DNA of 64,000 bases, taken from Sipunculus nudus. Its lineage: Eukaryota > Annelida > Sipuncula > Golfingiida > Sipunculidae. Made by a program: the position numbers and the translations under genes. Within the stretch, counting starts at the first letter, position 1. The number at the start of each line of letters is the position of its first letter. A model generated the notes under the pieces. The model was not told where the DNA came from. It saw nothing but the letters and a program-made list of their open reading frames with translations, and did not search any database. The stretch is from assembly GCA_026874595.1 (NCBI GenBank), contig CM049315.1:60880889-60944888 (forward strand), given 5' to 3'. Shown in pieces: positions 24,491-35,129 of this stretch.

Positions 24491-24806
24491 TTGCTTTACA
24501 GATCATTATACATATTTGACTGCATGTTCATTTCATTAACAGATCGTCAGTTGGTTAGTTCAGTATAGATCTGACTGTATGTTCATTGTTCATTTCATTT
24601 ACAGATCCTCAGTGGGTTTGTTCAGTACAGATTTGACTTCATGTTCATTTCATTTACAGATCCTCAAGGGGTTTGTTCCGTACAGATTTGAATATATGTT
24701 TGTTTCATTTACAGACTTGTCAGTGGGTTTGTTCAGTACAAATTTAACTGTATGTTCATTTCATTTTCAGATTGTCAGTGGGTTTGTTCAGTACAGATTT
24801 GACTGT
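24490..24806 (+). repeat. tandem copies of a 3' splice junction (about 55 bp x 6, last copy is the real exon start)
   Basis: Starts of the repeated 'tttcatttacag|at...' junction are at 24502, 24543, 24605, 24660, 24715 and the true exon start 24771. Each copy has a pyrimidine stretch, an AG, and a degenerate copy of the first ~36 exon bases (TCAGTGGGTTTGTTCAGTAC). Spacings are 41, 62, 55, 55 and 56. Confidence 0.9.
24660..24770 (+). CDS. FAT1: possible alternative 5' extension of the laminin G exon
   Basis: An AG acceptor at 24658-24659 (tcatttacag) opens a 111-nt frame with no stop that continues in phase 0 into the exon at 24771. It begins ILKGFVPYRFE, a degenerate copy of the true exon start IVSGFVQYRFD. 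It would place 37 extra residues inside the laminin G fold. It comes from tandem duplication of the splice junction, so it is more likely a by-product than a selected exon, but it is a legal acceptor. Confidence 0.25.
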
Positions 24807-25167
24807 GGCAGTGGTGAAGGCCTAGTTCGTGCCAGCCATATTCACATCAATGACGGTGATTGGCACTCCATCCTGGTTGTACGTCAAGGCAAGCAAGCAG
24901 AGATACTAATCGATGGTCGTGACCCAGTTAAATCCAGTGCCCCCGATGGCAGTGCCCTGATGAACCTTGGCAGTAACCATGTGTTTTTTGGGGCTGAGGT
25001 TACAAACCGTGGCAGTGGAGACACAGATACACGACTAGGATTTGAGGGCTGTATGAAGGACATCAAGGTGGCCAATACCAAGCTCCCCTTGTCAGGCAGC
25101 AACAAAGTAGCCATCCTGCAGAAACTTAAAAACATTGCCTTCTTCTGTAAAGACATTCTGCCAAATG
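24771..25167 (+). CDS. FAT1: Fat-like cadherin exon f: laminin G domain, C-terminal part
   Basis: 397 bp, phase 0 to 1. The acceptor is ttcattttcag and the donor AATG|gtaagt. It reads IVSGFVQYRFDCGSG, then INDGDWHSILVVRQG and VFFGAEVTNRG, then GFEGCMKDI...NTKLPL and the closing cysteine FFCKD. These are the conserved laminin G strands and disulphide of Fat proteins. The first 36 bases, with the acceptor, are repeated in degenerate form five times directly upstream. One of these copies (start 24660) is open and in frame and would lengthen the exon by 37 codons. Confidence 0.95.
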
Positions 25168-26070
25168 GTAAGTGACTCTGTATATGAGTTGGTAGCTCAG
25201 CTCGGTCATACAGTTATGGTTGAACACTACAGCTTCACAATGTCAGTCCCTGAGATAAGAATCTCCTTAAGGTTATGGTTCCTCAGTATGACTGGACTAG
25301 ACATTTGTGAAATCAAAACACTGTTACAAAGTTAAACTGAGACGGGTCACAGGGCTTGTTCCAGTACAAATGCTGTTTTCTCCTGAACATTGGAGACACA
25401 AGCTAAATTTGACTACAAGATAATTTAGTTATGCAAGGATAAATATGTCTGTCAGTAAACCGCTATAGTCTTTAAATACTTCTGCCAACTTTCTTGCTAG
25501 CTTCTATTTAACCTAAAATGGGACTTGGCATTGCAAAACATTTTCTGTTTCACCTGATGATACAGCTATCATGGTTCAAGATGGTTCAGTCAGTTGTAGT
25601 TTAATCATTGCTCATGAAATTATTGTATACCTAGACAAAGTCAGGGAGGACTACGGTTTAGTTCAGTCCCATATATCTTGTGAGAGAGATAACTCACAAA
25701 ATATTTAACAAATCTTTATCAAACGTGATATGCTGATAGATATTGATGGGAAGACAAAGCCTTGACCTATACTTGGAGAGTGACCTTGACCTTAAGTAGG
25801 TCAGTTTTTGGTGAAAATTGCACAAAATCTTAAATATCTCAAGAAAGGTTGCATGGATTTTGTCCAAAAATCAGGTTGATCAAAGATCTTGGATAGCTTT
25901 GTCTTGTATGGGAGATTAGTGGTGCCTTCTATAATCCTTTCCTTCTTTTCACGCCTTTTAATAGCCCCATCATTTTCACTTGACAATGATGTGAGCATTG
26001 TAATTTAAAAGCTATTAGACAGATTTAGTTCCTATTTTGCACATGCATAGATATGGGTTATAGGATGAAG
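25168..26070 (+). other. intron, unique sequence
   Basis: Nothing is recognised apart from a weak family-B-like stretch near 25.9 kb ('tcttggatagctttgtcttgta'). Confidence 0.45.
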
Positions 26071-27831
26071 TTTATTATCAAACCTGTGAGCTTATGCGAT
26101 AGCATGGCATTGTCTGTCGGGCAACAGCTGTATGTAAAATTATGCTATCTTAAAAAACATCGGAGCTATCAGCGCCTATTATTGGAAGAATCAGTCACAT
26201 ATCAAACTTTATCGGATTGGACTTGTTTTTTTTTTGCTATCTGCATTGAATTGGATTTTATAGAGAAAAAGCTAAAAAAAAAATTTAAAAAAACCTTCTT
26301 CTCTGAAACTGTCTAGCCAAATTGTCCACTATTTCACAGAAATGATCCCTGGAAAAATCTCTCTAAACTTCGAATAGTTCCAGTTTGGTGATTTTTGGCT
26401 GAGTTATGCTAATTTGAACTTAGTCATTTCGCCAAAAAAGCATACTGACATCACAGTCTCAGAAAAAGGCAGGAGCTAGAATCACCAAGTTTTGTGCAAA
26501 AGTTGGTCACATGGCTCATATTTGAAATTGAGGTCTATGTGGCGCCACCTACAACAAGCTATTTCTTTACAGGCAATTACTGGTAATTTCAGCCCTTTTC
26601 AGCCACAAGATTAGAAATGTTTTATGATGAAACCGTCAACTAAATGGTTTAATTCTTTGCAAACATTAACCTACTGTAGGGGTCTCTCATTTGTATAAAA
26701 ATAGATCTGGTTCATTAAATTTTTTAGTCATAGAAAACTGATGTTGATCTTGTGGCCAAGTAAGCCTATATCAGACTGAGGGGATGCATAAGTCTTTTTT
26801 GAAAAAATCTTGTTTCAAATCATTGCACAAAAATGACTTTTAGGTGGCCTTGTTCAAATTTACATAAATGAATTTTGGCTGAATTATTGGACCTTTGTCT
26901 TTGGACCACATTATTGGACTTTGAGATACTTTTGTAAACAAAGCTAGTAGATTTACTGTATTAACAGACTAAGCTCTGTGGGTAAATAAGCAGAGCTGCA
27001 CAGAAAACATAAATAATTGCTGTCCATATCAAACCTATGTGCAAGATAAATCCATGAATAAAAAATATCAGTATTCTGATTTAGTTTTCAATAGGCATCT
27101 GTTATTATCCTAAACCTGGTACAGGTCAAGAGTTCACTCAGTGCAGCCAGGTGCAGGTCAAAGAGTTCACTCAGTACAGTAGCTGGAGCTAGCAATTTGT
27201 TCCAGTTCACTTGGGGCAACTGCCTTTCCCACCTAAGCCTGGTCAGCCCAGTGCACCTGACTCAACAGAAGTTTGATTAACCTGTCTCATATTTTGACTG
27301 TCCATGCATCTTTGATAGCTTTCTCTTACACAAGAGTTGCCACCTACATTGATTTTTGCACTGTGTATGTACCTGCTTATTTCTCAGGAATGATTTGATA
27401 CATCATCCTGATATTGTGCATATCTATACATATTGAATAGCTAAGTGGTATACAAGACTGGTTGCACCACCTACAATAATTTTGCACAGTGTATGCTCCT
27501 GCTAATGTGATTTGATATATCAGCCTTAAATTATGCATGTCCATACATCTTGGATAGTTTTGATATATCAGCCTGAAATTATGCATGTCCATACATCTTT
27601 GATAATTTTGATGTATTCAAGACTTGTGGAGTCCCTACAATTGTTTTTGGGTTTCACGCATCTGTGCACATAGCCCAAGAGTGGTTTGAGGTATCTTCCT
27701 GAAATTTTGCATGTTCATACATTTTCTATGGCTTTCTCGCACACAAGACTGCTGGTGCCACCTACAATCATTTTGTTGTGCACATCCATGCCAGTATTTC
27801 AGGAGTGATGATTGTTTAAATGGTGCTTATA

Positions 27832-29051
27832 CAGTGGAACCCCACAATTACGACCACCCTGGGGACTGAGCAAAGTGGTCGTAATTTGGGGGTGGTCGTA
27901 TTTGTGAAACTCTTACCGTGGTCGCATATAACACGCTGATATTTAATGTGTATCAGAGTTTATCTACTGCATATCTTTAATGTGAATTATAACAAAATAT
28001 TTTACTTAGCGGAGGACCCTTATTTTGAATGTTTTTTTGGGTGTAGCTGAACATATTTATTCATGATAAAAATTAATATACATGTACACATACGTAGTGA
28101 CTGATGATTAACAAATAATAACACTAAGGCAATACGATTACAACCTACTGAATGCATATTGAACATAATACGTGGCTGTCATATATTTAGCCTTCTGCTT
28201 GAGTATATATTGCTTGCACTTGAGTTTTCCCGACGCTAAACTGCTGAGCCATTTGGTGCTGACTGCGCGTGGTGTTGCCGCCTTGATAAACGCCACTTTA
28301 TCCTTCAAGGAGAGCTCTTTCAGAGGCATGGTTGCCTAACAGCAAGCAATTTAAATGCAAACTTAACCAGTAGAGAAATAAACTGACAACGATCTATCAG
28401 AAAAGGCAAGTTAATGTGAGGGATTTTCCCCCCATGCAAGCTTTATTTATACATTTTACTGACTGCTCAATACTCAGTGTCAGTAAGGTATGAACACATT
28501 TAGGATTAACTAGGTAGTTAATTTTACCAATGAGGATCGAACAATATGTGATGAGTTGAAATATTAAGCCCGCATCCCACACTTAGGGTAGCTGTATTAC
28601 AGGTGATCACTGAGGGGCAATTAGCATCTGGCCCCAGGTCAGACCGGCTCATTAAGTAATCAGGCCGATGGTTACCCTCTTTGATCTATAACCTACACCT
28701 CAACGAGTCCCAGCGAAGACACCGAGTCGGGAAGATATGCGGGACCAGATTAACACTCGGGTTAAGAAACCTTGTTACCCGCTTTGATCTTTCGTTAAGG
28801 CGTCTGTGACAAGACGCAGCCATTGACTTGTGACAAATGTTGTTTCAGTACTTCTCGGCGGTGGTCGCATTAGCGGGGTCGCATTAGCGCTGGGGCCAGG
28901 AAATCTGGTCGTAATTCTGAATTCAGGGGTGGTCGTAATTTTGAGTCATTTTTAAACATAAATAAACTAAAAAAAATTCGGGACCAAGCAAAATGGTCGT
29001 AATTGTGGGGTGGTCGCAATTGTGGGGTGGTCGCAAGGCGGGGTTCCACTG
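27832..29051 (-). mobile_element. Tigger/pogo-like TIR element, 1.22 kb, defective
   Basis: Left end CAGTGGAACCCCACAATTAC and right end GGCGGGGTTCCACTG are inverted repeats, flanked by TA on both sides (27830-27831 and 29052-29053). CAGTGGAACC with a TA target site is typical of Tigger/pogo elements. On the minus strand a short remnant frame (28329-28138) resembles the N-terminal DNA-binding end of the transposase, so the element reads leftwards. No DDE domain is left. Confidence 0.7.
28138..28329 (-). pseudogene. remnant of Tigger/CENP-B-type transposase N-terminus
   Basis: 63 codons starting MPLKELSLKDKVAFIKA, with the basic helix-turn-helix feel of the pogo/CENP-B N-terminal domain (usual pattern ...LSLxxKxxxIK...). 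It continues KWLSSLASGKLKCK and then a Lys-rich stretch. It lies inside the TIR element above and in the expected minus orientation. The catalytic part is absent, so it is inactive. The match is by eye and weak. Confidence 0.35.
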
Positions 29052-29193
29052 TACTCGGGTTCAGAATGTTTAGAACTTGCATTGTACATATACATGTCAC
29101 ACTTGTACATGAAAGGTAATTATCCAGCATGGAAGTATTATACCTGATGTATATCCCATTGCACTGGTTCACATTAGGCCTGTAGGCCTTGTT

Positions 29194-29683
29194 TAAATTG
29201 GGGTCATGGCCTTTACTATAAGAGTGGCCTTGAACTTTGAATATTTCTATATTTGGTGAAAAACAAACAAAATCATTATATTTCTCAGGTGGATGGATGT
29301 ATCTTTCTGATTATCAATTGATAGATGTCAGATTATAAGTTATCAAAAGAATTTGAAATCAGTGACCTTGACCATCAAGGTCAAATCTGCTGATATATAA
29401 GACTTTCTAAACCCCATAAATTTTGAAGTAGCCCATGTTTTTTCTTCAAATGAGACACACAAAAAATACAAGAATTAAAAGCTGAGAACAGAGAGAAATC
29501 GAACAGTTATCCATGTCATAGTCTATATTGTAAAAGAAAATATAACTTCAATGAATTTTATTTTTGAAATGAAGATACTCAGAAAAAGAAATTTTAGCCT
29601 TCCTCTCATGTGCTAGGATTTTATATTATCAGTTATCATCATTGACAATTTTGCTGAGTGCTGCTGTATTTTTTTCTTTACAG
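29194..29683 (+). other. intron, unique sequence before EGF 3
   Basis: Nothing is recognised except one family-like phrase with 'gaccatcaaggtcaaatctg' near 29369. It ends in acceptor ttctttacag. Confidence 0.5.
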
Positions 29684-29833
29684 GACTTTGCAGCTCCAAG
29701 CCCTGTAAGAACGGTGGGACATGTTTGACACAAGGTGATAATCAGTACTTCTGTAAGTGCAGTCTGCCGTTTGCTGGTCCCCAGTGCCAGGACATCACAG
29801 GACCATGCCTACCCAATCCATGTCTTAATAACG
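29684..29833 (+). CDS. FAT1: Fat-like cadherin exon g: EGF 3 and start of EGF 4
   Basis: 150 bp, phase 1-1. The acceptor is tttctttacag and the donor AACG|gtaagt. It encodes a complete EGF unit (LCSSKPCKNGGTC ... YFCKCSLPFAGPQC) and the first third of the next one (PCLPNPCLNNG). The EGF is thus split between exons in the usual phase-1 way. The last ~33 bases of the exon plus the donor are the first unit of the 54-bp array that fills the intron behind it. Reading on through the donor stays open for about nine more units. Confidence 0.93.
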
Positions 29834-32306
29834 GTAAGTACAAGTTCAACAACAGTCCACGCCTACCTAATCCATGTCTGAATAACAGCAAGTACCAGTA
29901 TAACACCAGTCCATGCCTACCCAATCCATGTCTTAATAACAGTAAGTATAAGTACAACAACAGTCCATGCCTACCTAATCCATGTCTGAATAACAGCAAG
30001 TACCAGTATAACACCGGTCCATGCCTACCCAATCCATGTCTTAATAACCGTAAGTACAAGTTCAACAACAGTCCATGCCTACCTAATCCATGTCTGAATA
30101 ACAGCAAGTACCAGTATAACACCAGTCCATGCCTACCCAATCCATGTCTTAATAATGGTAAGTATAGGTACAACAACAGTCCATGCCTACCTAATCCATG
30201 TCTGAATAACAGCAAGTACCAGTATAACACCAGTCCATGCCTACCCAATCCATGTCCTAATAACGGTAAGTACCAGTACATCACCAGCCATTGCCTACCT
30301 AATCCATGTCTGAATAACAGCAAGTATCAGCATAAAATCAGTCCACGCTTCTCAATCCATGTCTTTATAATGGTAAGTACCAGAATAACACCTGTCCATG
30401 CCTTCCCATTCCATGTCTTAATAATGGTAAGTTTCAGTATAACACCAGTTAATGCCTACCCAATCCATGTCTTAATAATGGTAAGTATCAGTTTAACACC
30501 AGTCCATGCCTACCCATTCCATGTCTTAATAGTGGTATCAGTATAACACCAGTTCATGCCTACCCAATCCATGTCTTGATAATGGTAAGTACCAGAATAA
30601 CACCTGTCCATGCCTACCCATTCCATGTCTTAATAATGGTAAGTATCAGTTTAACACCAGTCCATGCCTACCCAATCCATGTCTTGATAATAATAGGTCC
30701 ATGCCTACTCAATCCATGTCTTGATAATGGTAAGTACCAGTATAACACCAGTCCATGCCTACCCATTCCATTTCTTAATATTGGTTGGTTCCAGTATAAC
30801 ACCAGTTCATGCCTACCTTATCCATGTCTTGATAATGGTAAGTATCAGTATAACACCAGTTAATGCCTATCCAATCCATGTCTTGATAATGGTAAGTATC
30901 AGTTTAACACCAGTCCATGCCTACCCAATCCATGTCTTAATAGTGGAAAGTATCAGTATATCACCAGTTAATGCCTATCCAATCCATGTCTTGATAATGG
31001 TAAGTATCAGTTTAACACAAGTCCATGCCTACCCAATCCATGTCTTGATAATGGTAAGTATCAGTTTAACACCAGTCCATGCCTACCCAATCCATGTCTT
31101 AATAGTGGTAAGTATCAGTATAACACCAGTTCATGCCTACCCAATCCATGTCTTGATAATGGTAAGTATCAGTTTAACACCAGTCCATGCCTACCCATTC
31201 CATGTCTTAATAGTGGTAAGTATCAGTATAACACCAGTTCATGCCTACCCAATCCATGTCTTGAATAGTAAGTACCAGTATAACACCAGTTCATGCCTAC
31301 CTTATCCATGTCTTGATAATGGTAAGTGTCAGTTTAACACCAGTCCATGCCTACCCATTCCATGTCAAAATAGTGTTAAGTATCAGTATAACACCAGTTC
31401 ATGCCTACCTTATCCATGTCTTGATAATGGTTATTATCAGTATAACACCAGTTAATACCTATCCAATCCATGTCTTGATAATGGTAAGTATCAGTTTAAC
31501 ACCAGTCCATGCCTACCCAATCCATGTCTTAATAGTGGTAAGTATCAGTATAACACCAGTTCATGCCTACCCAATCCATGTCTTGATAATGGTAAGTATC
31601 AGTTTAACACCAGTCCATGCCTACCCATTCCATGTCTTAATAGTGGTAAGTATCAGTATAACACCAGTTCATGCCTACCCAATCCATGTCTTGATAATGG
31701 TAAGTACCAGTATAACACCAGTTCATGCCTACCTTATCCATGTCTTGATAATGGTAAGTGTCAGTTTAACACCAGTCCATGCCTACCCATTCCATGTCTT
31801 AATAGTGGTAAGTATCAGTATAACACCAGTTCATGCCTACCCAATCCATGTCTTGATAATGGTAAGTATCAGTTTAACACCAGTCCATGCCTACCCATTC
31901 CATGTCTTAATAGTGGTAAGTATCAGTATAACACCAGTTCATGCCTACCCAATCCATGTCTTAATAATGGTAAGTATCAGGTTAACACCAGTTCATGCCT
32001 ACCCATTCCATGTCTTAATAGTGGTTAGTATCAGTATAACACCAGTTCATGCCTACCCATTCCATGTCTTAATATTGGTTGGTACCAGTATAACACAAGT
32101 GCATGCCTACCCAATCCATGTCTTGATAATGGTAGGTACCAGTATAACACCAGTCCATGCCTTCACAATCCAAGTCTTAAAAATGGTAAGTTCCAGTATA
32201 ACACAAGTCCATGCCTACCCAATCCATGTCTTGATAATGGTAAGTACCAGTATAACACCAGTCCATGCCTACCCAATCCATGTCTTAATTACAGTAAGTA
32301 CCAGTA
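29801..32306 (+). repeat. 54-bp array made of exon end plus 5' splice site, about 46 copies
   Basis: The unit contains CCATGCCTACCCAATCCATG, tcttaataa and then (g)GTAAGTAtcag. The first copy is the real end of exon g (CLPNPCLNNG) with its donor at 29834; the rest is intron. Because 54 is 18 codons, the first ~10 copies stay in one open frame (18-residue unit with CLPNPCLNN). Later copies shift frame. Some early copies carry GCAAGT in place of GTAAGT; most later ones have GGTAAGTAT. Confidence 0.95.
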
Positions 32307-32499
32307 CTCCACAAACATAGTAAGATTTTAAATTACCCCCTTTGAGACTAGTGGTAGCTGGGATAAGAGCCAGTGCTGCATATATCACTGTTCTATTTCT
32401 TTTATTGCTCAGTCTATATTAGTTAATGAGTCATGTTCATCAGCTGAACCAAGTATTAATTGTTATCTTGTTATCATTTTGCCATTTTTTCCACTAACA

Positions 32500-32750
32500 G
32501 TTTCGAACTGTTTTGTACATGTTGTCTGTATATTCAGCTAACAGTTTGGAACTATTTTGTACATGTCTGTATATTCAGCTAACAGTTTGGAACTATTTTG
32601 TACATGTCTGTATATTCAGCTAACAGTTTGGAACTATTTTGTACATGTCTGTATATTCAGCTAACAGTTTGGAACTATTTTTTACTTGTCTGTATATTCA
32701 GCTAACAGTTTGGAACTATTTTGTACATGTCTGTATATTCCTTTTCCCAG
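32500..32750 (+). repeat. 41-bp array with CTAAC branch-site motif, about 6 copies, abutting an acceptor
   Basis: The unit is AGCTAACAGTTTGGAACTAT then tttgtacatgtctgtatattc, repeated from about 32500 and ending at the polypyrimidine tract cttttcccag of exon h. The last CTAAC (32702-32706) is 44-48 bases before the acceptor AG, a workable branch distance. Confidence 0.92.
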
Positions 32751-32918
32751 GTAAATGTGAGGAACAGGGGAGAAGTTTTTCCTGCCAGTGTCCAAGTTCT
32801 TTCTCTGGTGAGTTCTGTCAGCACCGCCATGTATGTCTGCCAAACCCGTGCCATAACCGTGGCATCTGCAAGATGGACAAGAATCAGCCTGTGTGTTCTT
32901 GTATTGACGGTTACAGAG
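32751..32918 (+). CDS. FAT1: Fat-like cadherin exon h: EGF 4 end and EGF 5
   Basis: 168 bp, phase 1-1. The acceptor is ccttttcccag and the donor AGAG|gtaaag. It completes EGF 4 (GKCEEQGRSFSCQCPSSF, then GEFC) and encodes EGF 5 (VCLPNPCHNRGIC ... VCSCIDGYRG), which closes in the following exon. The cysteine spacing is regular. A 41-bp tandem array runs directly up to this acceptor. Confidence 0.93.
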
Positions 32919-33716
32919 GTAAAGAAGCTTACTTGTGTTAAACAAAATGGCATATTCAGGAATATAATTTTGCTGACCACAGATTTTGACTATTAGCATA
33001 CATTATTCAGCATCTTTTACCAGAGAACTGCTGCAGCTATGAGCACCAGACGTGACTGACATTTTGATTAAGTGGACTTGTATGTGAGTGTAATAGGCAA
33101 GTTGCTTCACATGTGTTAACCTGTTTTCACACCTACAGTATAGTATTTTAGATAGAAGATAATACTTCACTCACAGTTATACTAAAATAAACTCTTTGTA
33201 TCATGTTTGGATATACTTTAGATTAAATGAATATAAATTTAGTTGAATTATGCTAAAAATGTTATACTCAGGGGAACTCTGAATGTTGGTGGTTGCATTA
33301 CTTGACTACTTCATGTGACTGCTTACATGGTGTGATGTAATATAACAAATACCTGAGGAACTGTTGCAACAATAAGCACAATAGTTTACAGGAATATCAA
33401 TGTATGACTGATATGAAGTTTAATGTCTAGGTGCTGCCACCTATGTTAGACTTCAGTTGAAATTGTATTTTCAATTTCAGTTTTATTTCATATTTTTCTA
33501 TTAATGTGAACAATTTAGAATAAATGTTAGACCCCAAGGTCTCTTGTTGAGAATGACAGAACTCAAATATCATGCTCTCCTATACAGGAAAATATTGTAT
33601 TGTAGCCCATAGTAATATGTCAGAACCAGCTGAAAGTAATGACCCATGGGCCACACTAGTTTGATATATTTGATATGTAACAGTTAACAGTAATAATGTT
33701 TGATTGCTACCTGCAG
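32919..33716 (+). other. intron between EGF exons h and i
   Basis: Unique, AT-rich. Near 33528-33548 the phrase GACCCCAAGGTCTCTTGTTG resembles the hairpin-plus-CTTGTT end of the mobile families here, with 'gtgctgccacctatg' upstream, so 33.38-33.55 kb may be an old element. Confidence 0.45.
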
Positions 33717-33914
33717 GTGACTTCTGTGAGCACAATGTAAATGGCTGTGTGCCAAACCCATGCCAGAATCAGGGTACATGTGTCAACAGGGAAGGGTCCA
33801 TCAGGTGTATCTGTACACCAGGACACACCGGCCAGCTCTGTAGTGAAACCAGCGTTCCTCACATCACCTCAAGTTCCTTGAATATCACCATTCCAGAAAT
33901 CATTGGAATAGCAG
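33717..33914 (+). CDS. FAT1: Fat-like cadherin exon i: EGF 5 end, EGF 6, start of transmembrane segment
   Basis: 198 bp, phase 1-1. The acceptor is gctacctgcag and the donor GCAG|gtgagt. It closes EGF 5 (DFCEH), encodes EGF 6 (GCVPNPCQNQGTC ... CICTPGHTGQLC), then a short Ser/Thr-rich stalk. It ends in IPEIIGIAG, where the hydrophobic membrane segment begins. Its last 84 bases plus the donor are repeated seven more times in the intron (158-bp array). Reading past the donor meets TAA within three codons, so the copies do not extend the frame. Confidence 0.94.
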
Positions 33915-35094
33915 GTGAGTAAGAGGGAGAAGGAGCTATTTGTCAGTCTGAGAATAACTTTATATTTAACATCGAGTGTTTGTATCCGGCCAGCTCTGTA
34001 GTGAAACCAGCATTCCTCACATCACCTCAAATTCCTTGAATATCACCATTCCAGAAATCATTGGAATAGCAGGTGAGTAAGAGGGAGAAGGAGCTATTTG
34101 TCAGTCTGAGAATAACTTTATATTTAACATTGAGTGTTTGTATCTGGCCAGCTCTGTAGTGAAACCAGCATTCCTCACATCACCTCAAATTCCTTGAATA
34201 TCACCATTCCAGAAATCATTGGAATAGCAGGTGAGTAAGAGGGAGAAGGAGCTATTTGTCAGTCTGAGAATAACTTTATATTTAACATCAAGTGTTTGTA
34301 TCAGGCCAGCTCTGTAGGGAAACCAGCATTCCTCACATCACCTCAAATTCCTTGAATATCACCATTCCAGAAATCATTGGAATAGCAGGTGAGTAAGAGG
34401 GAGAAGGAGCTATTTGTCAGTCTGAGAATAACTTTATATTTAACATCGAGTGTTTGTATCCAGCAAGCTCTGTAGTGAAACCAGCATTCCTCACATCACC
34501 TCAAATTCCTTGAATATCACCATTCCAGAAATCATTGGAATAGCAGGTGAGTAAGAGGGAGAAGGAGCTATTTGTCAGTCTGAGAATAACTTTAAATTTA
34601 ACATCGAGTGTTTGTATCCGGCCAGCTCTGTAGTGAAACCAGCATTCCTCACATCACCTCAAATTCCTTGAATATCACCATTCCAGAAATCATTGGAATA
34701 GCAGGTGAGTAAGAGGGAGAAGGAGCTATTTGTCAGTCTGAGAATAACTTTAAATTTAACATCGAGTGTTTGTATCCGGCCAGCTCTGTAGTGAAACCAG
34801 CATTCCTCACATCACCTCAAATTCCTTGAATATCACCATTCCAGAAATCATTGGAATAGCAGGTGAGTAAGAGGGAGAAGGAGCTATTTGTCAGTCTGAG
34901 AATAACTTTAAATTTAACATCGAGTGTTTGTATCCGGCCAGCTCTGTAGTGAAACCAGCATTCCTCACATCACCTCAAATTCCTTGAATATCACCATTCC
35001 AGAAATCATTGGAATAGCAGGTGAGTAAGAGGGAGAAGGATATTTTTGTCAGTCTGAGAATAACTTTATATTTAACACTTGAGTGTTTGTATGA
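33831..35094 (+). repeat. 158-bp array made of exon end plus 5' splice site, 8 copies
   Basis: Copies start at 33831 (inside exon i), 33989, 34147, 34305, 34463, 34621, 34779 and 34937, exactly 158 apart. Each holds the last 84 exon bases (LCSET...IIGIAG), the donor GCAG|gtgagt and 74 intron bases. Copies 2-8 share exon differences from copy 1 (agcAttcc, tcaaAttcc) and are nearly identical, so they were homogenised apart from the coding copy. Confidence 0.97.
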
Positions 35095-35129
35095 TGGTAT
35101 CAGCCAGTTTTACTTAATGTAGAAAAAAA

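Larger units (their letters stand above)
26071..29193 (+). mobile_element. family B element, long copy interrupted by a Tigger-like element
   Basis: Starts near aacctgtgagcttatgcgat (26080) and ends acattaggcctgtaggcctt gtt (29193). It has many internal gccacctac units. At 27830 it is split by a TIR element with TA target duplication, and it resumes at 29054. Confidence 0.6.

Noticed and set aside
28560-28870. tRNA or 5S rRNA gene in the GC-richer part of the Tigger-like element
   Set aside because: No A/B box pair or 5S internal control region could be made out by eye.
29742-30323. 193-codon minus-strand frame (…RHGLGRHGLVLYWYL…)
   Set aside because: Complement of the 54-bp array, which is open on both strands because 54 is a multiple of three.
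30576-32320. 335-codon and other + frames (…ITPVHAYPIHVLIMVS…)
   Set aside because: Out-of-frame readings of the 54-bp array. Only the frame continuous with exon g up to about 30330 is of interest, as possible exon extension.
33989-35094. Copies 2-8 of the 158-bp unit as true duplicated exons
   Set aside because: They lack an upstream acceptor in phase (ctctgTAG is a stop in phase 1) and 158 is not a multiple of three; they are donor copies, not exons.
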